A DNA stretch of 64,000 bases from Sphingobacterium humi (GCF_009768885.1 NZ_WSQA01000004.1:310001-374000), one strand, 5' to 3'; positions 1 to 8,494 are shown, numbered from the stretch's first letter. Notes: generated from the letters alone by a model not told the origin. A program made the numbers and translations.

Positions 1-996
1 ACTATTAAAGCTTCCCGTTTTTGTGGTAATGACGATGACCCCATTGGCAGCCTGCGCTCCCCAGATCGAGGCTGCTGTTGCATCCTTTAACATGGTGATA
101 TCTTCCACATCTTGCGGATTTACCAAGGATTCAATATCGTTGTATTCGGCCATCGGCACCCCATCTAATACCACTAAGGGTTTGCGGCTGAGGTTGATGG
201 AAGATACTCCTCGCATCAACATCTTATCGTTTCCTTCGCCATAATTTACCGCAAGGCCGGGCGTCAAGCCTTCCAAGCGATCGAGCACATTCATGCTCCC
301 ACTTTTCTGCGCAATCTGGTTTCCTTTTACTGTCGTAAATGATCCGGTACTGCGTTCTTTCGGAAGTCGTTGGTAACCGGAGTTCACCATCACGCTCACC
401 GAGTCGATAACATGATCACGATTCACCAAAGTGATAATCATGCCTTGGGTATTTCCTGCTGCTTGCGCTGCAATTTCGGGGCTTACATTAATTTCATTGG
501 CTTCAAAACTGACATGGCTAACGCGGATTTTACTGACCTCGCTCTCTACCTCCAGTTCAAACTTGCCATCATCATCAGACTTGGTGCCTACGGAGCGTCC
601 AATTTCTTGAATGCTCGCATTCCGTAAAGGGCTCCCCGCAGCATCCAATACCATACCCCGCAGGACATAGCGTTTTGTAGTTCCTTTATTTTCATAAATC
701 AAATACGTATGGGTATCGACCTTACGAAAGGCAAGGTTGGTGGATCTTAAAAGTAAGGCCAAGCAATCTTCTAAGCTTGCCCTCTCCAGAGAAACAGGCC
801 CTATCTGATGCTTTTCAATGATCTGATCATTAAAATTAAAGTGCACTTTAAACTTCCGTTCCAGTTCCTTTAGGGCTGTTTTTAAGGGCGTGCGTTGCTG
901 AAACTGTATGGACTCGCGTTGCTGCGCAAGCAGCGGCGATCCGAAGCCGGTTAACACCAGCGAGAACAACAACAGGGTAAATAATTTGATTTTCAT
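1..996 (-). CDS. SusC/RagA-type TonB-linked outer membrane receptor with STN domain (partial, 3' end off window)
   Basis: Only the first 332 codons are inside the window; the gene continues past the left edge. The translation starts MKIKLFTLLLFSLVLTGFGS, a signal peptide ending near LLAQQ. Residues about 26-105 match the STN (secretin and TonB N-terminus) domain, which in this family contacts a FecR anti-sigma factor. Residues about 110-195 are a carboxypeptidase-regulatory-like domain (RYVLRGMVLDAAGSPL). The TonB plug follows, with VVLDGVP and the conserved AASIWGAQAANGVIVITTK. Family knowledge: SusC proteins are TonB-powered outer membrane importers that work with a SusD lipoprotein. FecR and sigma genes lie directly upstream on the same strand, so the receptor probably signals its own substrate. 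A SusD gene would be expected beyond the left edge. The substrate cannot be told from this part. Confidence 0.93.
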   Translation of the reverse strand, partial: MKIKLFTLLLFSLVLTGFGSPLLAQQRESIQFQQRTPLKTALKELERKFKVHFNFNDQIIEKHQIGPVSLERASLEDCLALLLRSTNLAFRKVDTHTYLIYENKGTTKRYVLRGMVLDAAGSPLRNASIQEIGRSVGTKSDDDGKFELEVESEVSKIRVSHVSFEANEINVSPEIAAQAAGNTQGMIITLVNRDHVIDSVSVMVNSGYQRLPKERSTGSFTTVKGNQIAQKSGSMNVLDRLEGLTPGLAVNYGEGNDKMLMRGVSSINLSRKPLVVLDGVPMAEYNDIESLVNPQDVEDITMLKDATAASIWGAQAANGVIVITTKTGSFNS

Positions 997-1096
997 TTGG
1001 TTAGTATATAAGTGCTCAAATTTTAAGGCAAAGCTTTCCCCATCCACCTGTAAAACAGGCAGCTCAAATAGTGTTAGGAAAGAATATTTGCTAGGT

Positions 1097-2125
1097 TTAT
1101 TCGATGATATAGGTTTGACCCGTCTTGGAATACTGTTGAATATTACCGGTTTCTTTCAACATCTTCAAGACATCCTCAATCGGAACATCATCAAAATAGC
1201 CAGAGAATCGACTCTGATTTAATAGTTTATTGTTTGATTTTATCGTGATATTATACCACTTCTCTAGTTTTGAAAAAACCAGTGGCATAGGTTCATTATC
1301 GAATGCTAACTTGTTGCTCCGCCATTGTATTTCTTTCGCTTGGTCAATCTTACCCAACTCTTTATTGCTAAAGACGATGGCTAAATTACCTTGGTTTTCA
1401 ATACGCCCTTGATCTGCTCCTGCTTGCGCCTTCAACCGAGCCTGTGAGAGCACGGCTATTTTATCACCCGGTGCCATTACATAAGCTTGTTCCGTTCCTG
1501 CGGCGCTTAATTCCACTTTCCCCTCTACCAAGATGGTTTCTGTTTGCTCTTCTTCCGGATAAGAGCGCACATTGAAACTGGTACCTAATACCTTAATCTG
1601 TGCCTGCTGTGTTTGTACATAAAAAGGACGGGCAGCATCTTTTGCTACATGGAAATAGCCTTCTCCAATTAAAGTTACCCGACGATCCTCTGCATTAAAA
1701 TCTGTGGATACGGCCAAACTACTTCCCCCATTCAACCAAACCTCTGTGCCATCGGCTAGCTTCACAAATTCTTTGCTGCCATTTGCCGCTTTATAGATCT
1801 GCTCGGAAGAACGTCCAAACTGATATATGGCGAAATAGCTTAGCAGACCCACCAAAACGATGCTCGCGGCAATTTTTAAATAACGATTCCACAGGTTGAT
1901 CGTTTTCGGTTGATCGGATTCGTTGATCTTGCTCAGCTGCTTTTGATAGGCCGCATCCACATCCACCATGGCCGGTTCTTTGCTGTTTAGCATAGCAAAC
2001 AAAGCCTGGTATTCCGGATGAGCTGCCAATAGCGATTCCAGCTTATTCTGCTCGTCGACAGATAGCGTATTTTGTAAATACTTATCTAGCAGTAGTAAAA
2101 AATAATCTTTCTCCGATTGCATCAT
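1097..2125 (-). CDS. FecR family anti-sigma factor
   Basis: Inner-membrane anti-sigma factor that relays receptor occupancy to the ECF sigma factor encoded upstream. An N-terminal cytoplasmic part (about residues 1-80) is followed by one membrane helix at about 84-102 (IAASIVLVGLLSYFAIYQF). The periplasmic FecR domain (about 120-230) carries KLADGTEVWLNGGSSL, GEGYFHV and VLGTSFNVRSY. The C-terminal DUF4974 domain (about 270-342) includes FDDVPIEDVLKML. The open frame extends 15 codons further upstream, but the ATGATG pair at 2120-2125 gives the usual N-terminus (MMQSEKDYFLLLLDKYL), so I start there. The gene sits between sigma and SusC on one strand, the classical sigma-FecR-SusC order. Function is known for the family; the pairing is inferred from gene order. 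Confidence 0.93.
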   Translation of the reverse strand: MMQSEKDYFLLLLDKYLQNTLSVDEQNKLESLLAAHPEYQALFAMLNSKEPAMVDVDAAYQKQLSKINESDQPKTINLWNRYLKIAASIVLVGLLSYFAIYQFGRSSEQIYKAANGSKEFVKLADGTEVWLNGGSSLAVSTDFNAEDRRVTLIGEGYFHVAKDAARPFYVQTQQAQIKVLGTSFNVRSYPEEEQTETILVEGKVELSAAGTEQAYVMAPGDKIAVLSQARLKAQAGADQGRIENQGNLAIVFSNKELGKIDQAKEIQWRSNKLAFDNEPMPLVFSKLEKWYNITIKSNNKLLNQSRFSGYFDDVPIEDVLKMLKETGNIQQYSKTGQTYIIE

Positions 2126-2218
2126 AGCTGGTTTTAATAAGAAGACAACATAAGGGTGAAAACTCGTCAATTAGAAAGTAAACTATTTTACAACAAACTG
2201 ATTAACAGTGCTATAAAA

Positions 2219-2770
2219 TTATTCTTTGGCTAAAAAGTCCGTTAATTTCTGTAGCGCAAGCTGCAAATGGCGACTTACGGTATTGACAGAAATATCTAAT
2301 AATTCAGCGACTTCCACATAGGAAAGTTGCTGTTCGCGCAAGAGGCTAAATACTGTTTTACATTTAGGAGGTAACATTTGAATGGCCTCCTCTATGGAAG
2401 CTATTTTCTCCTTGCTGATCAATAGCCGTTCCGGACTCTGGCTATCCAGCACTTCAAAATCTAATGGTAAGGATTGGGTTCTTTTCAAATTCTTCAGCTC
2501 ATTGAGCGAGCTGTTTTTAACCGATCGATAGAGGTAAAACGACAGGTTTTGGATGGCCAAGGCTTTCTTTTCCAAGAGCCACAGCCTTAGCAAGACCTCA
2601 GACACCACATCTTCGGCACTTTTCAAGTCCTCGAGGATGGAATGGCTATAGCGGACGAGGTCTGCATAGAAATGATAGAATATTTTTTGATAGGCCTGTT
2701 GATCTCTTTCCAAAGCAATAGCCTGCAAGAGCGCCGGTAGATGATCCGAAGAAGGCCTTTTTTTAGTCAT
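2219..2770 (-). CDS. ECF RNA polymerase sigma-70 factor (Bacteroidota FecI-like)
   Basis: A 183-residue sigma factor with region 2 at about residues 25-95 (YHFYADLVRYSHSILEDLKS, then AEDVVSEVLLRLW) and region 4 at about 125-175 (IQMLPPKCKTVFSLLREQQL, then the helix-turn-helix SYVEVAELLDISVNTVSRHL). Regions 1 and 3 are absent, as usual in the ECF class. It is the first gene of a sigma-FecR-SusC set on the minus strand and should direct transcription of the downstream receptor once FecR releases it. A sequence close to the Bacteroidota -7 consensus (TATATTTA) lies in the short gap after xseB, so it probably has its own promoter. Family assignment is firm; the regulon is inferred from neighbours. 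Confidence 0.94.
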   Translation of the reverse strand: MTKKRPSSDHLPALLQAIALERDQQAYQKIFYHFYADLVRYSHSILEDLKSAEDVVSEVLLRLWLLEKKALAIQNLSFYLYRSVKNSSLNELKNLKRTQSLPLDFEVLDSQSPERLLISKEKIASIEEAIQMLPPKCKTVFSLLREQQLSYVEVAELLDISVNTVSRHLQLALQKLTDFLAKE

Positions 2771-2832
2771 GTGCGATGGAAAAAAATTTAGATTGGATAA
2801 ATATAAATTTCTTTTTCGAGAATAAGCATATT

Positions 2833-3045
2833 TTATTCTGGGGCACCTTCCTGAGCAAGCTTTTGCAACAGCTTATCCACTTCGGCTTCCGAAGCGGTTA
2901 GCTTCGCCTTGCAAACAGCCAATAACTCCGATGCACGGGCGATTTTAACCGTCAGCTCATCGATAGATACCTCGCCGTCTTCAATATCAGATACAATTTG
3001 CTGCAACTCTTCGTAAGCCGCTAAATAGGTATAGTTATTTTCCAT
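2833..3045 (-). CDS. xseB: Exodeoxyribonuclease VII small subunit XseB
   Basis: Small subunit of exonuclease VII, which degrades single-stranded DNA to oligonucleotides in repair and recombination. The 70-residue product (MENNYTYLAAYEELQQIVSD...) has the normal length and the all-helical coiled pattern of XseB: EELQQIVSDIEDGEVSIDEL followed by KIARASELLAVCKAKL. I use the ATG at 3043-3045; a start 16 codons further up would put a basic non-homologous extension on the protein and overlap xseA much further. With this start the gene overlaps the end of xseA by 11 bp, which suggests translational coupling to give the multimeric enzyme. Confidence 0.93.
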   Translation of the reverse strand: MENNYTYLAAYEELQQIVSDIEDGEVSIDELTVKIARASELLAVCKAKLTASEAEVDKLLQKLAQEGAPE

Positions 3046-4306
3046 GGGTATGAACTTTATTAGTGATTTGCGCCTGTAGGCGGCCATCTTCAACCTCTAT
3101 TTCCACGATATCAGCAGCTGCTACCTGATCGAGCTGATGGATGGCTTTTCCATTCTTTCGTACGATACTAAAACCGCGTTTCAAAATGTGAATAGGGCTA
3201 AGCAAACCTAGCACCTGCGTGACATGCAGTAGTTTGGCATTTTCTTCTTTCAGCAATTGCTTGCTTTGCACGGCTAACTGCATTTTAAATTGATTCAGTT
3301 TATTTGTTTCGCGTAGAAAAGCTGTTTTGCTATGCCATGTTAGCACTTGCGCCCATTGTTTCAGTACTTGCTCTTCTTGTTGAAAGCGTTCTTTGACAGC
3401 ACGTAAAAGCCTTTCCTGAGCCTGATCTACAGGAACTGCGAAGTTATGAAAGCGCTGCAATAGGAAATCTGCTAACTCACTGGGCGTGATGGCATTTTTA
3501 TAGGCTACCATTTCGCTGACCGTCTCGTTCGTAGAGTGGCCAATACCGGTGAGCACGGGTAAGGGGAATATGGCTATGGCTTTCGCCAATTGGTAATTGT
3601 TATAAGAACTTAAGCCGACCTCTCCGCCACCTCCCCGGATAATGGCAACCCCATCAAACTGCTCCAGCTTGCCAGCAATGGTTGCTAGTTGATTGATAAT
3701 GGAGGCAATGGATTTATCGCCTTGGAGTAAAGCCGGGAATAGCGTAGTTTCGATTTTATAGCCCCAGAGATTGCCGTTAATAATCTTGAAAAAGTCGGAT
3801 AATCCTTTACTGGTTTCCACAGAAATTAAGGCTAGTCGCTTGGGAACCACCGGAAATGGAAGTCGCTTATTGGCGTCGTATAGTCCTTCTTCCTTCAACT
3901 TACGGATGCTTTCTTTCTTCTCGCGTTCCAACTCGCCCAGTACAAAGGTAGGATCGATATCTACTATTTTTAAGCTAAAGCCATAGAGGGGGTCATAGGA
4001 GATGCCTGCCTGCATCAAGATGGTAATACCTTCGCGTAAAGGCTCGCCCAGCACTTCCATAAACTGCCTGTTGATCCGCTGGTAATCCATCTTCCATAAG
4101 ATGGAGCGCATCTCGGCAACTACCTTTCCCTCCTTTTTCTCTAACAGCTCTGGATAGCAATGCCCCGAGTGGGTATAATGATTCAGCTTGTTCATCTCCG
4201 CCTTTATCCAATACAAACGCTGATAGCGTTCGGCAATGGTTTTCTGGATGCTTCGGGAAACCTCCAGCAAGGAAAAAACGGTTTTATCTGCGACAAGCTC
4301 GGGCAT
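3035..4306 (-). CDS. xseA: Exodeoxyribonuclease VII large subunit XseA
   Basis: Catalytic large subunit of exonuclease VII. The N-terminal OB-fold that binds single-stranded DNA covers about residues 15-110 (SLLEVSRSIQKTIAERYQRL; LYGFSLKIVDIDP). The catalytic domain has FPVVPKRLALISVETSKGLS, DGVAIIRGGGGEVGLSSYNN and PVLTGIGHSTNETVSEMVAY, the last two being signature motifs of the family. A long coiled-coil (about 300-385) precedes the C-terminal segment LSPIHILKRGFSIV. Length, 423 residues, is normal. The ATG at 4304-4306 lies only about 5 nt from a good -7 box, so the mRNA may have almost no leader. The 3' end overlaps xseB by 11 bp. Confidence 0.95.
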   Translation of the reverse strand: MPELVADKTVFSLLEVSRSIQKTIAERYQRLYWIKAEMNKLNHYTHSGHCYPELLEKKEGKVVAEMRSILWKMDYQRINRQFMEVLGEPLREGITILMQAGISYDPLYGFSLKIVDIDPTFVLGELEREKKESIRKLKEEGLYDANKRLPFPVVPKRLALISVETSKGLSDFFKIINGNLWGYKIETTLFPALLQGDKSIASIINQLATIAGKLEQFDGVAIIRGGGGEVGLSSYNNYQLAKAIAIFPLPVLTGIGHSTNETVSEMVAYKNAITPSELADFLLQRFHNFAVPVDQAQERLLRAVKERFQQEEQVLKQWAQVLTWHSKTAFLRETNKLNQFKMQLAVQSKQLLKEENAKLLHVTQVLGLLSPIHILKRGFSIVRKNGKAIHQLDQVAAADIVEIEVEDGRLQAQITNKVHTHGK

Positions 4307-4311
4307 AAGGT

Positions 4312-4319
4312 CAAATATA
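4312..4319 (-). promoter_or_regulatory. Predicted -7 promoter element for xseA (TATATTTG)
   Basis: Read on the minus strand this is TATATTTG, an exact match to the Bacteroidota -7 consensus TAnnTTTG. The xseA ATG begins 6 nt downstream, so the predicted transcription start falls at or next to the start codon. A TTGAC lies upstream at 16 nt spacing, a little short for a -33 element. Confidence 0.5.
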
Positions 4320-4396
4320 CTGATTTATTACCCGTCAAGCATGCGTGTTTGTGCGTTTTATTAGTACATTTACATACATAAACCAGTTCAATTCAT

Positions 4397-6127
4397 ATGA
4401 TACGCAAGATTGGCCTCGCCTTTATCGCTATTTTAATTCAAGCCAGCTTTGTTCAGGCACAATACAAACAAACGGTAAAAAACAACACGGTTATTGAAAG
4501 CAATCAACGTAATATCTTACCCTTTAAAAGCTTAGATCAGTATAAGATTGCGGTTGTTACGGCAGATAACAACAAATATGCGCCTTTTATTCAACAGCTA
4601 GAGCGCTATGCTGAGCTGCAGGTTGTTGACTTCAACCAATTCGATGAGAAGACAAAATACTTCAATACCATCATTGTCGCCGGTACGGCAGCAGAATTTC
4701 GCCCGGCTCAACTTGCCATGCTGGTGCAATCGGCTGTGAATAATAAAAACGTGGTATTCTGCCAATTTGGGCAGGAGCAGAACTACAGCAACTTAAGTGT
4801 TAGCCCCCAGCAGCTGCGTCATTATGCCAGTGTTTTAAAAAACTCGGAAACAACAGCTCAGGCGCAAGCCTATGCAGCCATGTCTATCTTCGGGGGATTA
4901 GGCGTTACGGAAGGGGCGATTAAAACGGAGCAAAGTCGCCTGCAATACAACCGAGGGGCGAAATCAGATATGGATTTAAAGCGCATGGGTCAACGCATCG
5001 ATGCCATTGCCAAAGAGGCTATAAGTGAACATGCGGCGCCTGGTATGGTGGTGATGGCTGTAAAAGACGGGCAGGTTATTTTTGAGAAAGCCTATGGCAA
5101 TCATACCTATCAATCGGGGAAAGCCACCCAGCTTTCAGATATCTTCGACCTGGCCTCCGTAAGTAAAATTGCTGGAACTACCCCGGTGGTGATGCACCTT
5201 CAAGAAAAAGGTATTATCAATCTGGATAGCACCATGGGGCATTACCTATGGCAAGCCAAAGAAACGAACAAAGCGAATATTACCTTACGTACCGTCCTCT
5301 TGCACGAGGCAGGATTTACACCTTTTATACCCTTTTATAAGGCTTTGAAGCCCGGAGATTTGCAGCAGACGAAGTCGCCAAGCCATCAGGTACAAGTGGC
5401 TGACAATGCTTTCCTCAAGAATAATTACTACATGGATGTGATGTGGCCGGAGATGCTCCACTCGCCCGTAAAACCTATTGGAAATTATGTGTATTCGGAT
5501 ATCAGCATGTATGTGATGAAGGAAGTGTCAGAACATGAGACTGCTACGCCGATGGGAGACTATGTGCAGCAAATTCTATATAAGAAAATCGGGATGCAAA
5601 CAGCAGGTTATTTACCTAGAAATCGCTTTCCGAAGGATCGGATAGTGCCTACGCAATTGGATACAGCCTTCCGTAAGAGTTTATTGCAAGGATTTGTCCA
5701 TGATGAGGGTGCAGCGATGGCAGGAGGTGTTGCCGGACATGCGGGCTTATTTGCCACGGCAAATGATTTGGCCATTTATGGGCAGATGCTCTTGAACAGA
5801 GGTGAATATGGTGGCGTGCGGTATTATAAACCTGAAACGGTGGATCTATTCACTTCCAAGCAGTCGAAGACGAGCCGTAGAGGCTTAGGCTTTGACCGCT
5901 ACGATCCGAATCCGAAAGTAAACTATCCTTCTAAGCTGGCTAATGAGTCGGTTTATGGCCATACGGGGTATACCGGTACCTGCATATGGATAGACCCAAG
6001 AAACCAATTTATCTACATCTTCCTTTCGAACCGCGTGCATCCGCAGGTAAGCAGCAAGCTGCTTGACTTAAATATCCGCAGTAGAATTCAGGATGTCATG
6101 TATGAAACCATAAATAATGCGAAATAA
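4397..6127 (+). CDS. Secreted serine hydrolase (beta-lactamase/PBP fold) with an N-terminal GH3 C-domain-like region
   Basis: A 576-residue exported protein with a signal peptide (MIRKIGLAFIAILIQASF, cut near VQAQ). The C-terminal two thirds (about 195-570) are a class C beta-lactamase-like serine hydrolase. The nucleophile motif SVSK is at residues 254-257, YSD (the YxN equivalent) at 366-368 and GHTG near 530. Residues about 30-165 resemble the C-terminal domain of GH3 enzymes: ESNQRNILPFKSLDQYKIAV fits the GH3_C pattern of 'N...LP...kiav'. From family knowledge, many Bacteroidota carry one roughly 1000-residue protein with a NagZ-like GH3 domain, a GH3_C domain and a serine hydrolase; here the GH3 catalytic part is absent. 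An M19 dipeptidase follows at once, so a role in peptidoglycan or peptide turnover in the periplasm is plausible but inferred. Confidence 0.85.
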   Translation: MIRKIGLAFIAILIQASFVQAQYKQTVKNNTVIESNQRNILPFKSLDQYKIAVVTADNNKYAPFIQQLERYAELQVVDFNQFDEKTKYFNTIIVAGTAAEFRPAQLAMLVQSAVNNKNVVFCQFGQEQNYSNLSVSPQQLRHYASVLKNSETTAQAQAYAAMSIFGGLGVTEGAIKTEQSRLQYNRGAKSDMDLKRMGQRIDAIAKEAISEHAAPGMVVMAVKDGQVIFEKAYGNHTYQSGKATQLSDIFDLASVSKIAGTTPVVMHLQEKGIINLDSTMGHYLWQAKETNKANITLRTVLLHEAGFTPFIPFYKALKPGDLQQTKSPSHQVQVADNAFLKNNYYMDVMWPEMLHSPVKPIGNYVYSDISMYVMKEVSEHETATPMGDYVQQILYKKIGMQTAGYLPRNRFPKDRIVPTQLDTAFRKSLLQGFVHDEGAAMAGGVAGHAGLFATANDLAIYGQMLLNRGEYGGVRYYKPETVDLFTSKQSKTSRRGLGFDRYDPNPKVNYPSKLANESVYGHTGYTGTCIWIDPRNQFIYIFLSNRVHPQVSSKLLDLNIRSRIQDVMYETINNAK

Positions 6128-6128
6128 C

Positions 6129-7286
6129 ATGCGCAAGCAAACGATCATTACAGCTGTGCTGGCCTGTCTCTGTTGGAGCAGCTATGCCCAGGATTATAAA
6201 AAGATTCACCAGGAACTCTTGTTGATTGATGGCCATAACGATGTGATCATTGAAAGCATCCTGCCAGGAAAGGATATCAGCAAACGCCTTAAAACGGGGC
6301 ATACGGATATCCCTCGCCTCCAAGAAGGAGGAGTTGATGTGCAGGTGTTTGCGGTGTGGTCTGACGATAAGAAATGGCAGAAAAATGCCTTTAAGCATGC
6401 CAATGATCAAATTGATGCGCTGGAAGCCTTGATTAAAAACAACCCGAACGCCATTGCTTTGGCAAAAAGTAGTGCTGATATCAACCGGATTCAAAAAGAA
6501 GGTAAAATAGCGGCATTAATAGGCATTGAAGGTGGCAATATGATTGAGGGCAGCATTGCTAACCTGGAAAAGCTATACGAGCGTGGCGCACGCTATCTGA
6601 CCCTGACCTGGAATTACAACCTGCCTTGGGCCAGTGCTGCTGCCATAGAGGTAAAAACCAAAGGTAGGAAAGGCAAGGGCTTAAACGAGCAGGGAAAAGC
6701 GATTATTAAACGCATGAATGAATTGGGGATGATGGTGGACTTATCACATTCCGGGAAGCAAACCTTCTACGATGTATTGGCCATCAGCAGCAAACCCGTG
6801 CTTGTATCGCACAGTAATGCAGCAGCATTAACTCCGCATTACCGCAACTTAGACGATAAGCAGCTCGCTGCCCTAAAGGAAAACGGCGGAGTTATCGGGG
6901 TAAACTTCTACTCTGAATTCCTGGACGCTAACTACAAATCACGTGTAAAACGACTATACAAAGCACACTTCAAGGATGAAGCTGCCGAAAAACCATCGGT
7001 AGATAAAATGTATCATCAGCTGCCTGCAAAGCTAAAAAAGCAGGCCGATGCGCCCTTTGAGACCGTATTGAAACATATAGATTACCTGGTTTCGAAGGTA
7101 GGGATAGACCATGTGGCGATAGGTTCTGATTTCGACGGCATTACTTCCCCTCCGCAAGGATTGGAAGACGTGAGTAAGTTCCCCATGCTGACCAAAGCGC
7201 TGCTGGAAAAAGGCTATAGCAAAGAAGATGTCGCCAAGATTATGGGCAAAAACTTCCTCCGTATTCTTCAGGAAAATGAAAGGTAA
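6129..7286 (+). CDS. Membrane dipeptidase, peptidase family M19 (secreted)
   Basis: Zinc dipeptidase of the renal-dipeptidase family, which cleaves dipeptides, including some with a D-residue at the C-terminal side. A signal peptide (MRKQTIITAVLACLCWSSYA) is followed by the metal-binding start LLLIDGHNDVIIES, the glutamate region LIGIEGGNMIEGS, the histidine motifs MVDLSHSGKQTFYDV and VLVSHSNAAAL, and IGSDFDGI near the C-terminus. Length (385 residues) is normal. A start four codons upstream (6117) would overlap the preceding gene by 11 bp; I prefer the ATG at 6129, one base after that gene's stop, because it gives a cleaner signal peptide. Either way the two genes are one transcription unit. 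The product probably acts in the periplasm on peptides, perhaps of cell-wall origin. Confidence 0.92.
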   Translation: MRKQTIITAVLACLCWSSYAQDYKKIHQELLLIDGHNDVIIESILPGKDISKRLKTGHTDIPRLQEGGVDVQVFAVWSDDKKWQKNAFKHANDQIDALEALIKNNPNAIALAKSSADINRIQKEGKIAALIGIEGGNMIEGSIANLEKLYERGARYLTLTWNYNLPWASAAAIEVKTKGRKGKGLNEQGKAIIKRMNELGMMVDLSHSGKQTFYDVLAISSKPVLVSHSNAAALTPHYRNLDDKQLAALKENGGVIGVNFYSEFLDANYKSRVKRLYKAHFKDEAAEKPSVDKMYHQLPAKLKKQADAPFETVLKHIDYLVSKVGIDHVAIGSDFDGITSPPQGLEDVSKFPMLTKALLEKGYSKEDVAKIMGKNFLRILQENER

Positions 7287-7919
7287 TTAGGAATCTATTT
7301 CTTCTTCTTCAAGTTTCACTAACTCATCGTAGTTCTTATTGAGTTTTTTCACTAAGCGGCGGTACAGCACTTTGTAATACATCCGTACAACAAAGATGAG
7401 AAGCCACATGAACAAGGCCATAAAAATAATCATGGCAATAAGGAAGAACACCATATCACCGGATTTACTGCGTTCGATACTTTCCTGATACAGGATAAAT
7501 GAAGTGACCACGACTCCCGTTCCTAAAATATAAAGGACATTGAACTTAATGTATTGATCGACGTACTTTCGGGTTTTCAGGATATCGCCCAATAACTCGC
7601 GGGTGCTGTTCGTATTCTTAATTCTGGTATAGGAGGTAAAGAACATGTAGATAAAATAAATCACGACGACGTAAAATACCACCGAGAATATATCCTCTAA
7701 GACAATCATGATCGCCGGATCACCTGGTTCATGCCCCGACCCTGGCAAAAAGAAATTCAAAGCCAGCCCGGCCAACAGTTCCAACACACTGATGAAGAAA
7801 ATCCACTTTACAATAGAGGAAGAACTCCGATGTAACATCCTACGGATCTCTTCCCGATCTACCTTCGGGAAATCATCATCCTTCTTCCAATGTTGTTTTA
7901 AAAAATCTAAATCTTCCAT
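7287..7919 (-). CDS. Membrane protein coupled to an ECF sigma factor (unknown function)
   Basis: A 210-residue protein without a recognised enzymatic motif. It has a soluble N-terminus (MEDLDFLKQHWKKDDDFPKV), about four membrane helices (near residues 37-55, 73-92, 127-147 and 160-180) and a charged C-terminal tail ending KLEEEEIDS. Its start codon overlaps the stop codon of the upstream sigma factor in a TAATG arrangement, so the two are translationally coupled. By position it could be a membrane anti-sigma factor, and its cytoplasmic N-terminus could bind the sigma factor, but no known anti-sigma domain is visible. The gene abuts the convergent M19 dipeptidase gene with no spacer. Confidence 0.75.
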   Translation of the reverse strand: MEDLDFLKQHWKKDDDFPKVDREEIRRMLHRSSSSIVKWIFFISVLELLAGLALNFFLPGSGHEPGDPAIMIVLEDIFSVVFYVVVIYFIYMFFTSYTRIKNTNSTRELLGDILKTRKYVDQYIKFNVLYILGTGVVVTSFILYQESIERSKSGDMVFFLIAMIIFMALFMWLLIFVVRMYYKVLYRRLVKKLNKNYDELVKLEEEEIDS

Positions 7920-8425
7920 TATGCCACACTTTGCTTTGCTACCATTTCCTTTATTTTATTCTTTATTCGGTTCATTTTTACCCGAGCATTCACTTCAGAG
8001 ATCCCCAGGGTTTCCGCAATCTCCGTATAGTCTTTATCTTCCAGGTACATATACACCAAGGCCTTATCGATATCGTTCAATTGTCGAACCGCATCATAAA
8101 GGAACTTCAGGCGTTCTTCCTCTTCGGAATTATATTCTTCATAGCGGATATTCGCCAAGGAATTGTCCCAATCGACCGTTGTAATCTTTGATTTCTTAGT
8201 CCTATAGAGGGAAATGGCGGTATTTAATGAAACCCTATAGGCCCATGTGGAGAACTTTGAGTCTCCTTTAAACTTCGGATACGACTTCCAGAGCTGAATG
8301 ACCATCTCTTGAAATAAATCCTGATGGGAAGCCAGATCTACCGTATAGAGCTTACAGATTTTATGGAGGATGTTCTGATTCCCCTCCAGTAAAACGATAA
8401 ATTCTTGTTCCAACTTCGTATCCAT
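7919..8425 (-). CDS. ECF RNA polymerase sigma factor
   Basis: A 168-residue sigma-70 family protein. Region 2 covers about residues 10-80 (LYTVDLASHQDLFQEMVIQL, then WKSYPKFKGDSKFSTWAYRV), with the usual DLFQEM and FSTWAYR signatures. Region 4 covers about 110-165 (DKALVYMYLEDKDYTEIAET, then LGISEVNARVKMNRIKNKI). Neither FecR nor SusC lies nearby, so it is not of the receptor-coupled type. Instead it overlaps by one base a gene for a four-helix membrane protein, the probable partner. An imperfect -7-like sequence (TACTATTG) lies just upstream. The signal it answers to is unknown. Confidence 0.93.
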   Translation of the reverse strand: MDTKLEQEFIVLLEGNQNILHKICKLYTVDLASHQDLFQEMVIQLWKSYPKFKGDSKFSTWAYRVSLNTAISLYRTKKSKITTVDWDNSLANIRYEEYNSEEEERLKFLYDAVRQLNDIDKALVYMYLEDKDYTEIAETLGISEVNARVKMNRIKNKIKEMVAKQSVA

Positions 8426-8494
8426 GAATACCTATTTGTAGACAATAGTAGCATATTGTTACAACATGTGGTCATCTTTTTTTAATTTAGGGCA

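Noticed and set aside
4307..4396. Remains of a GH3 catalytic domain upstream of the serine hydrolase
   Set aside because: The gap is only 90 nt and the adjacent sequence is intact xseA on the other strand; no frameshifted GH3 sequence was found.
7708..8184. 158-codon plus-strand frame across the membrane protein and sigma genes
   Set aside because: It is antisense to two well-supported genes and has no recognisable domain.
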